Assembly (NCBI GenBank): GCA_021647445.1 | Contig: JAKIUS010000054.1 | Location: forward strand, 1-8,032 | DNA: 8,032 nt | Source of the DNA: Geopsychrobacter sp. | GTDB taxonomy: Bacteria > Desulfobacterota > Desulfuromonadia > Desulfuromonadales > Geopsychrobacteraceae | Reading direction: 5' to 3' | Part shown: one piece after another, positions 1 to 4,953 of the stretch | Layout: every line of letters begins with the position of its first letter | Position numbering within the stretch: position 1 is the stretch's first letter | Notes under the pieces: model-generated | Database searches by the model: none | The model's input: the letters and a program-made list of their open reading frames with translations, nothing else | What the model was told of the DNA's origin: nothing | Position numbers and translations under genes: made by a program

Positions 1-180
1 CGCAGCATAGACTCCCGGGTTCTGACGGGCGAGGCTCAGCAGCTTAACCCAATCCCCCGAGCGCACGCCGGGTTGTATTAACAGATCGATCCCGACACGC
101 TGGGCGCTGGCGATTCGCGTACTGACCGGCCCCCGCCATTTGGGAGCCAGCAGATGAATATGCGTATCACAAAAGAGCAT
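1..180 (-). CDS. TatD/YjjV-family metal-dependent hydrolase, N-terminal fragment
   Basis: Sixty codons read leftward from an ATG at 180-178 with no stop and continue past the window edge. The product begins MLFCDTHIHLLAPKW. The DTHIHL segment at residues 5-10 is the first metal-binding motif (DxHxH) of the TatD branch of the amidohydrolase superfamily, whose members are metal-dependent nucleases or hydrolases. It is followed by a helix (ASAQRVGIDLLIQPGV) and by LARQNPGVYAA, the usual second strand and helix of the TIM barrel, most like the YjjV subgroup. A weak AGGA ribosome site lies 8 bases upstream of the ATG. The remaining metal ligands and catalytic residues are outside the window, so substrate and subgroup cannot be fixed. 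It is transcribed divergently from purH and is probably unrelated to it. Confidence 0.85.
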   Translation of the reverse strand, partial: MLFCDTHIHLLAPKWRGPVSTRIASAQRVGIDLLIQPGVRSGDWVKLLSLARQNPGVYAA

Positions 181-226
181 AACGGCATCCTACTGTTTTC
201 AGCCTGAGCAGGGCAATCCCTCAGCT

Positions 227-255
227 GTTATAGTAAAAAGCCCAACAACTGAACA
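227..255 (-). promoter_or_regulatory. possible promoter for the TatD-family gene
   Basis: On the minus strand a TATAAC hexamer (232-227) lies 17 bases downstream of TGTTCA (255-250). The -10 matches the sigma-70 consensus at five of six positions, but the -35 matches at only three. Placement about 47 bases upstream of the ATG is reasonable. Between it and the gene is a short dyad CTGAG/CTCAG (204-208 and 220-224) that could form a leader hairpin. This is a weak call based on hexamers only. Confidence 0.25.
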
Positions 256-279
256 CCTATGCACTAAAAGTGCATAGGT
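255..279. repeat. perfect 11-bp hairpin, first of three with an ACT-AAAG apex
   Basis: ACCTATGCACT (255-265) pairs perfectly with AGTGCATAGGT (269-279) around an AAA loop. It lies in the divergent gap between the TatD-family gene and purH, so it is not obviously a terminator for either gene, and no T-tract follows on either strand. The apex ACTAAAAGT resembles those of the hairpins at 283-303 and 416-429, which suggests a REP-like repeat family recognised as a hairpin. Function unknown. Confidence 0.6.
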
Positions 280-282
280 TCG

Positions 283-303
283 AAGGGGACTGAAAGTCCC
301 TTT
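283..303. repeat. second hairpin of the ACT-AAAG set
   Basis: AAGGGGAC (283-290) pairs with GTCCCTTT (296-303), with one G-T wobble, around a TGAAA loop. It begins four bases after the hairpin at 255-279, with a different stem but nearly the same apex (ACTGAAAGT). Only three T residues follow, so it is a poor intrinsic terminator. Confidence 0.5.
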
Positions 304-320
304 AAATCAAAAGCCTAGAT

Positions 321-390
321 CGTCATCCTCGCGAATGCGGGGATCCACGCCCCATAAAACCACTGGATTCCCGCCTACGCGGGAATGACG
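321..390. repeat. 70-bp palindromic repeat, CGTCATTCCCGC family
   Basis: The left arm (321-347) and the reverse complement of the right arm (364-390) match at 22 of 27 positions. Both ends begin CGTCAT, and a 16-base centre separates the arms. The right arm is itself a hairpin, with ATTCCCGC and GCGGGAAT around a CTAC loop. This is the well-known dispersed repeat found in many proteobacterial intergenic regions, which often produces false peptides containing FPRRRES when translated. It is non-coding. It is flanked by AAGCCT (311-316) and AGGCTT (411-416), which are inverted relative to each other. No clear target-site duplication is visible. Confidence 0.85.
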
Positions 391-415
391 AAAATAAGTA
401 GCACCAAAAAAGGCT

Positions 416-437
416 TGGACTAAAGTCCATAGTTTTT
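416..437 (+). repeat. third ACT-AAAG hairpin, followed by a short T-tract
   Basis: TGGACT (416-421) pairs with AGTCCA (424-429) and is followed by TAG and five T residues (433-437). It has the same apical logic as the hairpins at 255-279 and 283-303. The stem plus T-tract resembles a weak intrinsic terminator read toward purH, but no gene upstream on this strand needs ending. It may instead be the right boundary of a composite repeat spanning about 283-429. Direction and function are uncertain. Confidence 0.4.
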
Positions 438-473
438 ACTAGCGTGTTGAAACCATAAATTGTTGATGGGCAG

Positions 474-502
474 CTGTTGTGCTGTCCATTCCTGGTTATA
501 AT
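474..502 (+). promoter_or_regulatory. possible sigma-70 promoter of purH
   Basis: A perfect TATAAT (497-502) lies 53 bases upstream of the purH start. With a 17-base spacer the -35 would be CTGTTG (474-479), a poor match; TTGTGC (477-482) has too short a spacer. Transcription would then begin near 508-510. The good -10 and its position just ahead of a leader hairpin make this the most likely purH promoter in the gap, but the -35 is not convincing. Confidence 0.35.
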
Positions 503-505
503 TTT

Positions 506-528
506 CGGGTGTGGGATCTCCAGACCCG
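506..528 (+). promoter_or_regulatory. hairpin in the purH leader
   Basis: CGGGT-G-TGG (506-514) can pair with CCA-G-ACCCG (520-528), giving eight base pairs interrupted by one G-G mismatch, with a five-base loop. If transcription starts near 508 the stem would lie at the very 5' end of the purH mRNA, about 10 bases ahead of the AGGA ribosome site (540-543). It could stabilise the mRNA or affect initiation. No known purine riboswitch core was recognised. Confidence 0.3.
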
Positions 529-554
529 GTACCAAAAAAAGGATAACTGTTTCT

Positions 555-2120
555 ATGGCGACGATCAAACGTGCCCTGGTGTCGGTCTCTGATAAGGCCG
601 GGATTGTTGAACTGGTTCGAGAACTCTGTGAATTCGGTGTCGAAATTCTTTCGACCGGCGGGACGGCGAAGCTGATCCGCGAAGCTGGATTGCCGGTGAT
701 GGACGTGTCGGAATATACCGGTTTTCCCGAGATGCTTGACGGTCGGGTTAAGACCCTGCACCCTAAGGTGCATGGCGGGTTGCTCGGTCTGCGTGATAAT
801 GCCGAGCATGTCGAGACCATGGCGGAACATGGTATTGAGAATATCGATATGGTGGTGGTTAATCTCTATCCGTTTGAGGCGACCGTCGCCAAGCCGGACT
901 GCTCCCTTCTCGATGCGATCGAAAATATCGACATCGGCGGGCCGACAATGCTGCGCAGCGCCGCCAAGAACAACCGTTCGGTCACGGTGCTGGTTGATCC
1001 AAGCGATTATGCCCTGGTTCTCAAAGAGATGAAGGAGAATGCCGGCGCGGTTTCGTCTAAGACCAATTTTGGCCTGGCGGTCAAGGTTTACCAGCATACA
1101 GCAGCTTATGACGGCGCGATCTCCAATTGGTTGGGGAGCAAAACCGCAGAGGAGAATGCCGAGTTCCCACCGGCGCTGAGTCTGCAGTTTAAAAAAGCCC
1201 AATCGATGCGCTATGGTGAGAATCCGCACCAGCAAGCGGCCTTCTATGTCGAGAAAAATGTTGCCGAGGCTTCGATTGCGACTGCGCGTCAACTGCAGGG
1301 CAAGGAACTTTCTTACAACAATATTGGCGATACCGATGCCGCCCTTGAGTGCGTCAAGCAGTTCAGCGAAGGCCCGGCCTGCGTCATCGTTAAGCACGCC
1401 AACCCCTGTGGCGTAGCCGTTGGTGAAAACCTGCTCGAAGCTTATCAGCGCGCCTTTTCGACCGATCCGGAATCCTCCTTTGGCGGAATTATCGCCTTTA
1501 ACCGCGAGCTAGATTGTGAAACCGCTAAAGCGATCGTCGACAAGCAGTTTGTCGAAGTGATCATCGCTCCGGCGGTGGCTGAGGGGGTGAGTGCGATTAT
1601 TGCCGCCAAGAAAAACGTGCGGCTCCTCGAATGTGGCTTCTGGAGCGAGACTTTGGCACCGCGTTACGACTACAAACGTGTCAACGGTGGATTGTTGGTG
1701 CAGGATGCTGATCTGCTGTTGACCGGCGATCTTGAGGTGGTCAGCGAGCGGATACCGACCGCCAAGGAACGTGAAGATCTGATGTTCGCCTGGCGGGTCG
1801 CCAAGTTCGTCAAGAGCAACGCCATCGTCTATGGACGTGACGGCATGACCATCGGTGTTGGTGCCGGGCAGATGAGCCGGGTCAATTCGGCGCGCATTGC
1901 GGGGATCAAGGCCGAACATGCCGGACTTAAAATACAGGGTTCGGCGATGGCTTCGGATGCCTTCTTCCCCTTCCGCGATGGCATCGATAACGCCGCCGCC
2001 GCTGGGATTACTGCGGTGATTCAGCCGGGCGGTTCGATCCGCGATAAAGAGATTATTGCTGCGGCCGATGAGCATGGCATTGCGATGATTTTTACTGGCA
2101 TGCGGCATTTTAAACATTAA
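555..2120 (+). CDS. purH: bifunctional AICAR transformylase / IMP cyclohydrolase
   Basis: PurH catalyses the last two steps of de novo purine synthesis in the cytoplasm: formylation of AICAR with 10-formyl-THF, then ring closure to IMP. The 521-residue product has the usual family length. The N-terminal MGS-like IMP cyclohydrolase domain (about 1-145) shows STGGTAKLI (33-41), [15 protein letters not shown] (61-75) and [17 protein letters not shown] (123-139). The C-terminal transformylase domain shows MRYGENPHQ (218-226), [12 protein letters not shown] (248-259), the catalytic KHANPCG (280-286), [10 protein letters not shown] (307-316), [16 protein letters not shown] (434-449), [12 protein letters not shown] (467-478) and the C-terminal TGMRHFKH. 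The ATG at 555 was chosen because [14 protein letters not shown] is the normal start of the family and an AAGGA site precedes it by 11 bases. The frame is open up to 477 only through a non-conserved upstream extension. It is followed by purD in the same direction, but a 297-base repeat-filled gap separates them. Confidence 0.97.
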   Translation: MATIKRALVSVSDKAGIVELVRELCEFGVEILSTGGTAKLIREAGLPVMDVSEYTGFPEMLDGRVKTLHPKVHGGLLGLRDNAEHVETMAEHGIENIDMVVVNLYPFEATVAKPDCSLLDAIENIDIGGPTMLRSAAKNNRSVTVLVDPSDYALVLKEMKENAGAVSSKTNFGLAVKVYQHTAAYDGAISNWLGSKTAEENAEFPPALSLQFKKAQSMRYGENPHQQAAFYVEKNVAEASIATARQLQGKELSYNNIGDTDAALECVKQFSEGPACVIVKHANPCGVAVGENLLEAYQRAFSTDPESSFGGIIAFNRELDCETAKAIVDKQFVEVIIAPAVAEGVSAIIAAKKNVRLLECGFWSETLAPRYDYKRVNGGLLVQDADLLLTGDLEVVSERIPTAKEREDLMFAWRVAKFVKSNAIVYGRDGMTIGVGAGQMSRVNSARIAGIKAEHAGLKIQGSAMASDAFFPFRDGIDNAAAAGITAVIQPGGSIRDKEIIAAADEHGIAMIFTGMRHFKH

Positions 2121-2260
2121 AACGTTTCACCGCAGAGAGCACAGAGAGCACGGAGAAAAGCTGAAAGAAATGGCTGAAATCTTTATTTAAGATCTTTAAC
2201 TCTAAAATAAGATTATGACCTTCTCTGCGTCCTCCGCGTCCTCTGCGGTAAACGATTTTA
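2121..2260. repeat. ACCGCAGAG-type inverted-repeat element, copy A
   Basis: The left arm starts AACGTTTCACCGCAGAG and continues as a purine-rich CACAGAG/CACGGAG run to about 2159. The right arm, from GACCTTCTCTGCG (2217) to TGCGGTAAACGATT, is its approximate reverse complement. The A+T-rich centre (about 2160-2216) is non-coding. The element starts directly after the purH stop and could fold into a long imperfect stem in a purH-purD transcript. Such CRISPR-unrelated CGCAGAG repeats are common in deltaproteobacterial intergenic DNA. No transposase is present. Confidence 0.75.
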
Positions 2261-2263
2261 AAG

Positions 2264-2394
2264 GCATAGCCACAGAGATCCACAGAGAAAAGCTGAAAAA
2301 ATGACTGGCATTTTGGTTTAATGTCTTGGTTTAGGTTTAACCCCCAAAACAAGATTTTGACCTTCTCTGAGTTCTCTGTGGCAAACGATTTATA
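2264..2394. repeat. ACCGCAGAG-type inverted-repeat element, copy B
   Basis: This is a second, diverged copy in the same orientation as the preceding one. Its arms, GCCACAGAGATCCACAGAG (2269-2287) and the complement in TTCTCTGAGTTCTCTGTGGC (2363-2382), pair with one gap. It shares with copy A the inner AGAAAAGCTGAAA, the AAGATT-TGACCTTCTCTG approach to the right arm and the terminal CAAACGATTTA (TAAACGATTTT in copy A). The centre differs in length and sequence. It ends 11 bases before the purD ribosome binding site. Confidence 0.7.
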
Positions 2395-2417
2395 AGATTT
2401 CCCCCAGGAGTTCTAAA

Positions 2418-3689
2418 ATGAAAGTCCTAGTTGTTGGTGGTGGCGGACGCGAGCATGCGCTCTGTTGGAAGATCGCCCAGTCCCCCTTGGTCGATACGCT
2501 CTATTGTGCGCCCGGTAATCCGGGCATCGCCGAGTTGGCCGAATGTGTCCATATCGGTGCCGATGAGATCGATGCCCTGCTCGATTTTGCTCAGGCCGAA
2601 GAGATCGGTCTAACCGTGGTTGGGCCTGAAGTTCCCTTGACCATGGGAATTGTTGATCGTTTTCAGGCTGTTGGGCTTGAAATCTTCGGCCCCAATCAAG
2701 CCGCCGCTCAGATCGAGGGGAGCAAGGGGTTCTCCAAAGACCTGATGGCGCGGCACAACATCCCGACCGCCGCCTATCAAAGCTTTACCGAGCGTGATGC
2801 CGCAGTTGCCTATGTTCGGCAGCAGGGCGCGCCGATTGTCGTTAAGGCTGATGGTCTGGCCGCTGGCAAGGGCGTCATCGTTGCCATGACCGAGGAGCAG
2901 GCGATTGCCGGTATCGATAACATTATGCTCCATAAGGTCTTCGGCAGCGCCGGAGCGAGTGTGGTGATCGAGGAATTTATGGCGGGGGAAGAGGCTTCTT
3001 TCTTTGCCTTTACCGATGGTAAAAATATTCTGCCCCTCGCTTCATCCCAGGACCATAAACGGGTCTATGATCAGGATGAGGGGCCAAATACTGGCGGTAT
3101 GGGGGCTTACTCCCCGGCCCCGGTGGTGACTCCCGAGCTGCATGATGAGATTGTCGCGACCATCGTTAAGCCGACCGTCGATGGCATGGCGGCCGATGGG
3201 CATCCCTATGTCGGTATCCTCTATGTCGGATTGATGATCAAAGATGGTACGCCGCGCGTGGTTGAGTACAATGCGCGTTTTGGTGATCCCGAGGCGCAAC
3301 CCCTGCTCATGCGGATGAAATCGGATATCGTCCCCGTTCTGCAGGCCTGCGCGCGTGGGGCGCTGGCCGATAGTGTTATCGAATGGCACGATAAGGCGGC
3401 GGTCTGTGTGGTGATGGCCTCTGGCGGTTACCCGGCGGCCTTCGAAAAGGGTCTGCCGATCTCCGGGCTGGAAGCCGCTGCGAAAATTGAAGACCTGATG
3501 GTTTTTCATGCCGGTACGACCCTGAAGGATGCGGTCGTGGTGAATAACGGTGGACGTGTGCTTGGAGTGACTGGTTTAGGGGATACGGTTGCCAGCGCTA
3601 TCGATAAGGCCTATTCAGGCGTTGCGCAGATTCGTTGGGCCGGTGTGCATGTGCGGACCGATATCGGACAGAAAGCACTTAATCGTTAA
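2418..3689 (+). CDS. purD: phosphoribosylamine-glycine ligase (GAR synthetase)
   Basis: PurD joins glycine to 5-phosphoribosylamine using ATP to form GAR, the second step of purine synthesis. The 423-residue product has the usual length and all domains of this ATP-grasp enzyme. The N-domain has VLVVGGGGREHALCWK (3-18), APGNPG (31-36) and VVGPEVPL (67-74). The ATP-grasp region has QIEGSKGFSKDLM (98-110), PIVVKADGLAAGKGVIV (139-155), EEFMAGEEASFFAF (185-198), the signature QDHKRVYDQDEGPNTGGMGA (211-230) and the metal-binding VVEYNARFGDPEAQP (281-295). The C-domain has GGRVLGVTGLGDT (378-390) and ends DIGQKALNR. AGGAG (2406-2410) lies seven bases before the ATG, so the start is secure despite the repeat just upstream. 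Its close ribosome site and its direction suggest co-expression with purH and purE, unless the flanking repeats end transcription. Confidence 0.97.
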   Translation: MKVLVVGGGGREHALCWKIAQSPLVDTLYCAPGNPGIAELAECVHIGADEIDALLDFAQAEEIGLTVVGPEVPLTMGIVDRFQAVGLEIFGPNQAAAQIEGSKGFSKDLMARHNIPTAAYQSFTERDAAVAYVRQQGAPIVVKADGLAAGKGVIVAMTEEQAIAGIDNIMLHKVFGSAGASVVIEEFMAGEEASFFAFTDGKNILPLASSQDHKRVYDQDEGPNTGGMGAYSPAPVVTPELHDEIVATIVKPTVDGMAADGHPYVGILYVGLMIKDGTPRVVEYNARFGDPEAQPLLMRMKSDIVPVLQACARGALADSVIEWHDKAAVCVVMASGGYPAAFEKGLPISGLEAAAKIEDLMVFHAGTTLKDAVVVNNGGRVLGVTGLGDTVASAIDKAYSGVAQIRWAGVHVRTDIGQKALNR

Positions 3690-3691
3690 AA

Positions 3692-3762
3692 ACCGTGAGG
3701 TGAGGGGTGAGAATCTGTCTTTGTCTTTTGCGCCTCACCCCTAACGCCTCACTCCTCACGGT
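3692..3762. repeat. GTGAGG/CCTCAC inverted repeat between purD and purE
   Basis: ACCGTGAGGTGAGGGGTGAG (3692-3711) begins two bases after the purD stop. It faces GCGCCTCACCCC...CCTCACTCCTCACGGT (3730-3762), whose reverse complement is a longer run of the same GTGAGG units. The outer nine bases (ACCGTGAGG/CCTCACGGT) pair perfectly, and an inner GAGGGGTGAG/CTCACCCC pairing is also possible. The middle (about 3712-3729) is T-rich. This is a family of dispersed repeats seen in related genomes; it is non-coding and could act as a transcript-stabilising or partial termination stem. Confidence 0.75.
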
Positions 3763-3783
3763 ATTCAAGCTATGGAGACTATC

Positions 3784-4305
3784 ATGAAGAAAAAGCCGTT
3801 GGTCGGCATCCTGATGGGAAGCGACAACGACTACGGGATTATGTCTGAAACAGGCAAGGCCCTCAAGCAGTTTGGTATCCCCTTTGAGATGATCGGTTCA
3901 AGTGCACACCGTACCCCGGAGCGCACCGCGACTTTTGTTCGAAGTGCCAAGGATAAAGGGATCAAGGTCCTGATCGCCGGGGCTGGTGCGGCGGCACATT
4001 TAGCGGGTGTTGTTGCCGCTGAAACCACCTTGCCGGTTATCGCTGTGCCCATAGATGCCACGGCGATGCGTGGTCTTGATGCCCTGTTGGCGATGGTGCA
4101 GATGCCCGCAGGCATTCCAGTGGCGACCATGGCTATCGGTAAGGCCGGTGCGCGCAATGCGGGAATATTTGCCGCACAGATTATCGCCTCAGGCGATGAA
4201 TCCCTGGCACTCAAGCTCGAAGACTACAAGCGGGAGATGGCTGCCGGAGTGGTTAAAAAGGCAGAGTTGCTGCAAAAGCGTCTGCAGGAGGATGGCTTAG
4301 CTTAG
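3784..4305 (+). CDS. purE: N5-carboxyaminoimidazole ribonucleotide mutase, class I
   Basis: PurE converts N5-CAIR to CAIR in purine synthesis. The 173-residue product fits the small octameric class I enzyme. It shows MGSDNDYGIM (11-20), with the substrate-contacting Ser13 and Asp16; SSAHRTPER (39-47), containing the catalytic His42; IAGAGAAAHLAGVVAAETTLP (64-84 in the mature numbering; conserved GAG and AHL); and QMPAGIPVATMAIGKAGARNAG (106-127), of which MPAGIPV and IGKAGA are the family hallmarks. Class II enzymes have different residues at AHRTP and at the GAGAAAH loop, so a partner PurK is expected elsewhere; it is not in this window. The ATG at 3784 is preferred over the in-frame ATG at 3772 because GGAG (3774-3777) lies six bases before it, while 3772 has no ribosome site. 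The 94-base gap from purD contains an inverted repeat. Confidence 0.95.
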   Translation: MKKKPLVGILMGSDNDYGIMSETGKALKQFGIPFEMIGSSAHRTPERTATFVRSAKDKGIKVLIAGAGAAAHLAGVVAAETTLPVIAVPIDATAMRGLDALLAMVQMPAGIPVATMAIGKAGARNAGIFAAQIIASGDESLALKLEDYKREMAAGVVKKAELLQKRLQEDGLA

Positions 4306-4355
4306 CGCTGTTTCTGTATGGATTTTATCGAAGGGGCTGGTTCGCTGGATAAAAT

Positions 4356-4368
4356 GTATACAGTATAC
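4356..4368. promoter_or_regulatory. GTATAC-A-GTATAC palindrome, possible operator
   Basis: Two copies of the self-complementary hexamer GTATAC are separated by one A. The whole is an odd-length palindrome with a centre about 19 bases upstream of the middle of the TTGACA box ahead of the cytochrome c3 gene. Symmetric TATAC half-sites are typical of GntR-type and similar dimeric regulators, but no regulator gene is in the window. Its place upstream of the -35 would suit an activator or a repressor that blocks polymerase from above. This is inferred from symmetry alone. Confidence 0.35.
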
Positions 4369-4377
4369 CGTTTTCCG

Positions 4378-4407
4378 TTGACAGCTACCCAAGATATGTA
4401 ATATTTA
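4378..4407 (+). promoter_or_regulatory. probable promoter of the cytochrome c3 gene
   Basis: A perfect -35 hexamer TTGACA (4378-4383) is followed by an A+T-rich segment with two candidate -10 boxes: TAATAT (4399-4404, 15-base spacer) and TATTTA (4402-4407, 18-base spacer). Neither spacing is ideal, but the consensus -35, the gap after purE and the strong ribosome site downstream favour a dedicated promoter here. Confidence 0.5.
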
Positions 4408-4420
4408 TCTACGCCAATTT

Positions 4421-4437
4421 AGAAACATTCCGTTTCT
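4421..4437 (+). promoter_or_regulatory. small leader hairpin before the cytochrome c3 ribosome site
   Basis: AGAAAC (4421-4426) and GTTTCT (4432-4437) form a six-base-pair stem with a five-base loop. It ends six bases before the ribosome site AAGGAGG (4444-4450). It may protect the 5' end of an abundant mRNA or be an operator dyad. It is too small to assign. Confidence 0.3.
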
Positions 4438-4458
4438 GTTAACAAGGAGGAGAGACAC

Positions 4459-4779
4459 ATGAAAAAGATGGTAATCCTGTTGGTTGTTGCTGGTTTTGTC
4501 GCCAGTACCGCACTGTTCGCCATGGCGAGCAATGGTCCTGCCGAGATCAAACTCAAAGCAAGCATGGGGACCGTAACCTTTAACCACGCCGCTCACCAGA
4601 GCAAGGTCGCTGATTGCACCGAGTGCCACCACAAGGGCGTTGAAGCTGGCAAGTGTACTAGTTGTCACGGTGTTGACGCTGCGGCACCCAAGGCGAAGAA
4701 GGCCTTCCACAGCAAGTGTAAGGGCTGCCACAAAAAGCAGAACGGTCCGACCAAATGTAAGCAGTGCCACAAGAAGTAA
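4459..4779 (+). CDS. periplasmic tetraheme cytochrome c3
   Basis: A small exported electron carrier of 106 residues. A basic start (MKK), a hydrophobic stretch (4-20) and an AMA cleavage site after residue 23 form a Sec signal peptide, leaving about 83 mature residues. Four CXXCH heme sites are present: CTECH (53-57), CTSCH (66-70), CKGCH (87-91) and CKQCH (100-104). The remaining histidines, His43 and His46 in FNHAAH, His58 directly after the first site (CHH) and His84 (AFH), lie exactly where cytochrome c3 has its distal ligands for hemes I, III, II and IV. The protein has eight histidines in all, just enough for four bis-His hemes. The related PpcA-type c7 carriers lack heme II, so this is a compact c3 rather than a c7, although its C-terminus (GPTKCKQCHKK) is PpcA-like. 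It is lysine-rich, as in PpcA. The near-perfect AAGGAGG eight bases before the ATG predicts high expression. It has its own terminator, so it is probably monocistronic. It may shuttle electrons between inner-membrane oxidases and larger cytochromes such as the one encoded downstream. Confidence 0.92.
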   Translation: MKKMVILLVVAGFVASTALFAMASNGPAEIKLKASMGTVTFNHAAHQSKVADCTECHHKGVEAGKCTSCHGVDAAAPKAKKAFHSKCKGCHKKQNGPTKCKQCHKK

Positions 4780-4804
4780 GTCGCAGGCTTCATAGTTTGT
4801 ATTT

Positions 4805-4847
4805 AAAAGAGCCGGTCTGGTGACAGATCGGCTCTTTTACTATATTT
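4805..4847 (+). terminator. intrinsic terminator after the cytochrome c3 gene
   Basis: AAAAGAGCCGGTCT (4805-4818) pairs with AGATCGGCTCTTTT (4825-4838) over 14 positions, with a single G-T wobble and a GGTGAC loop. The T residues at the 3' end of the stem are followed by ACTATATTT. The stem is near-symmetric with A's on the left, so it could end transcription on both strands, but only the plus-strand gene needs it. It separates the c3 gene from the large cytochrome operon. Confidence 0.88.
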
Positions 4848-4885
4848 AGGCCGGGGTTATGCTTTTGTGACATGGCTTTTTAACT

Positions 4886-4926
4886 GGATTCGTTGCGCTG
4901 AATCCTGTAATCTGTCAGGGTTTTTT
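4886..4926 (+). promoter_or_regulatory. leader of the large cytochrome: overlapping short dyads and a T6 tract
   Basis: GGATTC (4886-4891) can pair with GAATCC (4900-4905). Overlapping it, CCTG (4904-4907) can pair with CAGG (4916-4919), which is followed by G and six T residues (4921-4926). The two stems share CC at 4904-4905, so they would compete, in the manner of a small attenuator. The stems are only four to six pairs long and no convincing -35/-10 pair or sigma-54 site was found in 4848-4953, so the call is tentative. Confidence 0.2.
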
Positions 4927-4953
4927 AATCTAAGAATTCCTAGAGGTGTTGTT

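Noticed and set aside
323..820. 165-codon open frame on the minus strand
   Set aside because: It overlaps purH antisense and ends in the palindromic repeat; the FPRRRESS peptide is a known artefact of translating that repeat family.
420..1397. 325-codon minus-strand frame opposite purH
   Set aside because: It is a shadow of purH; the product has no recognisable domain, and the plus frame carries all PurH motifs.
2110..2352. 80-codon open frame on the minus strand between purH and purD
   Set aside because: It lies over the tandem inverted repeats; RRGRGGRREG-type peptides are a familiar artefact of the CGCAGAG repeat. There is no ribosome site or family resemblance.
2121..2394. CRISPR array
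   Set aside because: Only two diverged copies with internal inverted symmetry; no regular short direct repeats or spacers and no cas genes.
3784..4305. Class II PurE (direct AIR carboxylase)
   Set aside because: The SSAHRTPE and GAGAAAHL segments match class I enzymes; class II has distinct residues there.
4322..4355. Stem ATTTTATC/GATAAAAT after purE as a terminator
   Set aside because: The stem is A+T-rich with an 18-base loop and no T-tract after it, so it does not look like an intrinsic terminator.
4459..4779. Triheme PpcA/c7 cytochrome assignment
   Set aside because: Four CXXCH sites and a CHH after the first are present, fitting tetraheme c3; c7 lacks the second heme.
4867..4953. Upstream extension of the large cytochrome to an earlier start codon
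   Set aside because: It would put 29 residues ahead of a complete signal peptide and has no ribosome site; the ATG at 4954 has one.
4780..4953. Cyclic-dinucleotide (GEMM) riboswitch upstream of the cytochrome
   Set aside because: These are frequent before Geobacter cytochrome genes, but the conserved core such as GCAAAGCC with its paired helices is absent here and in 4306-4458.
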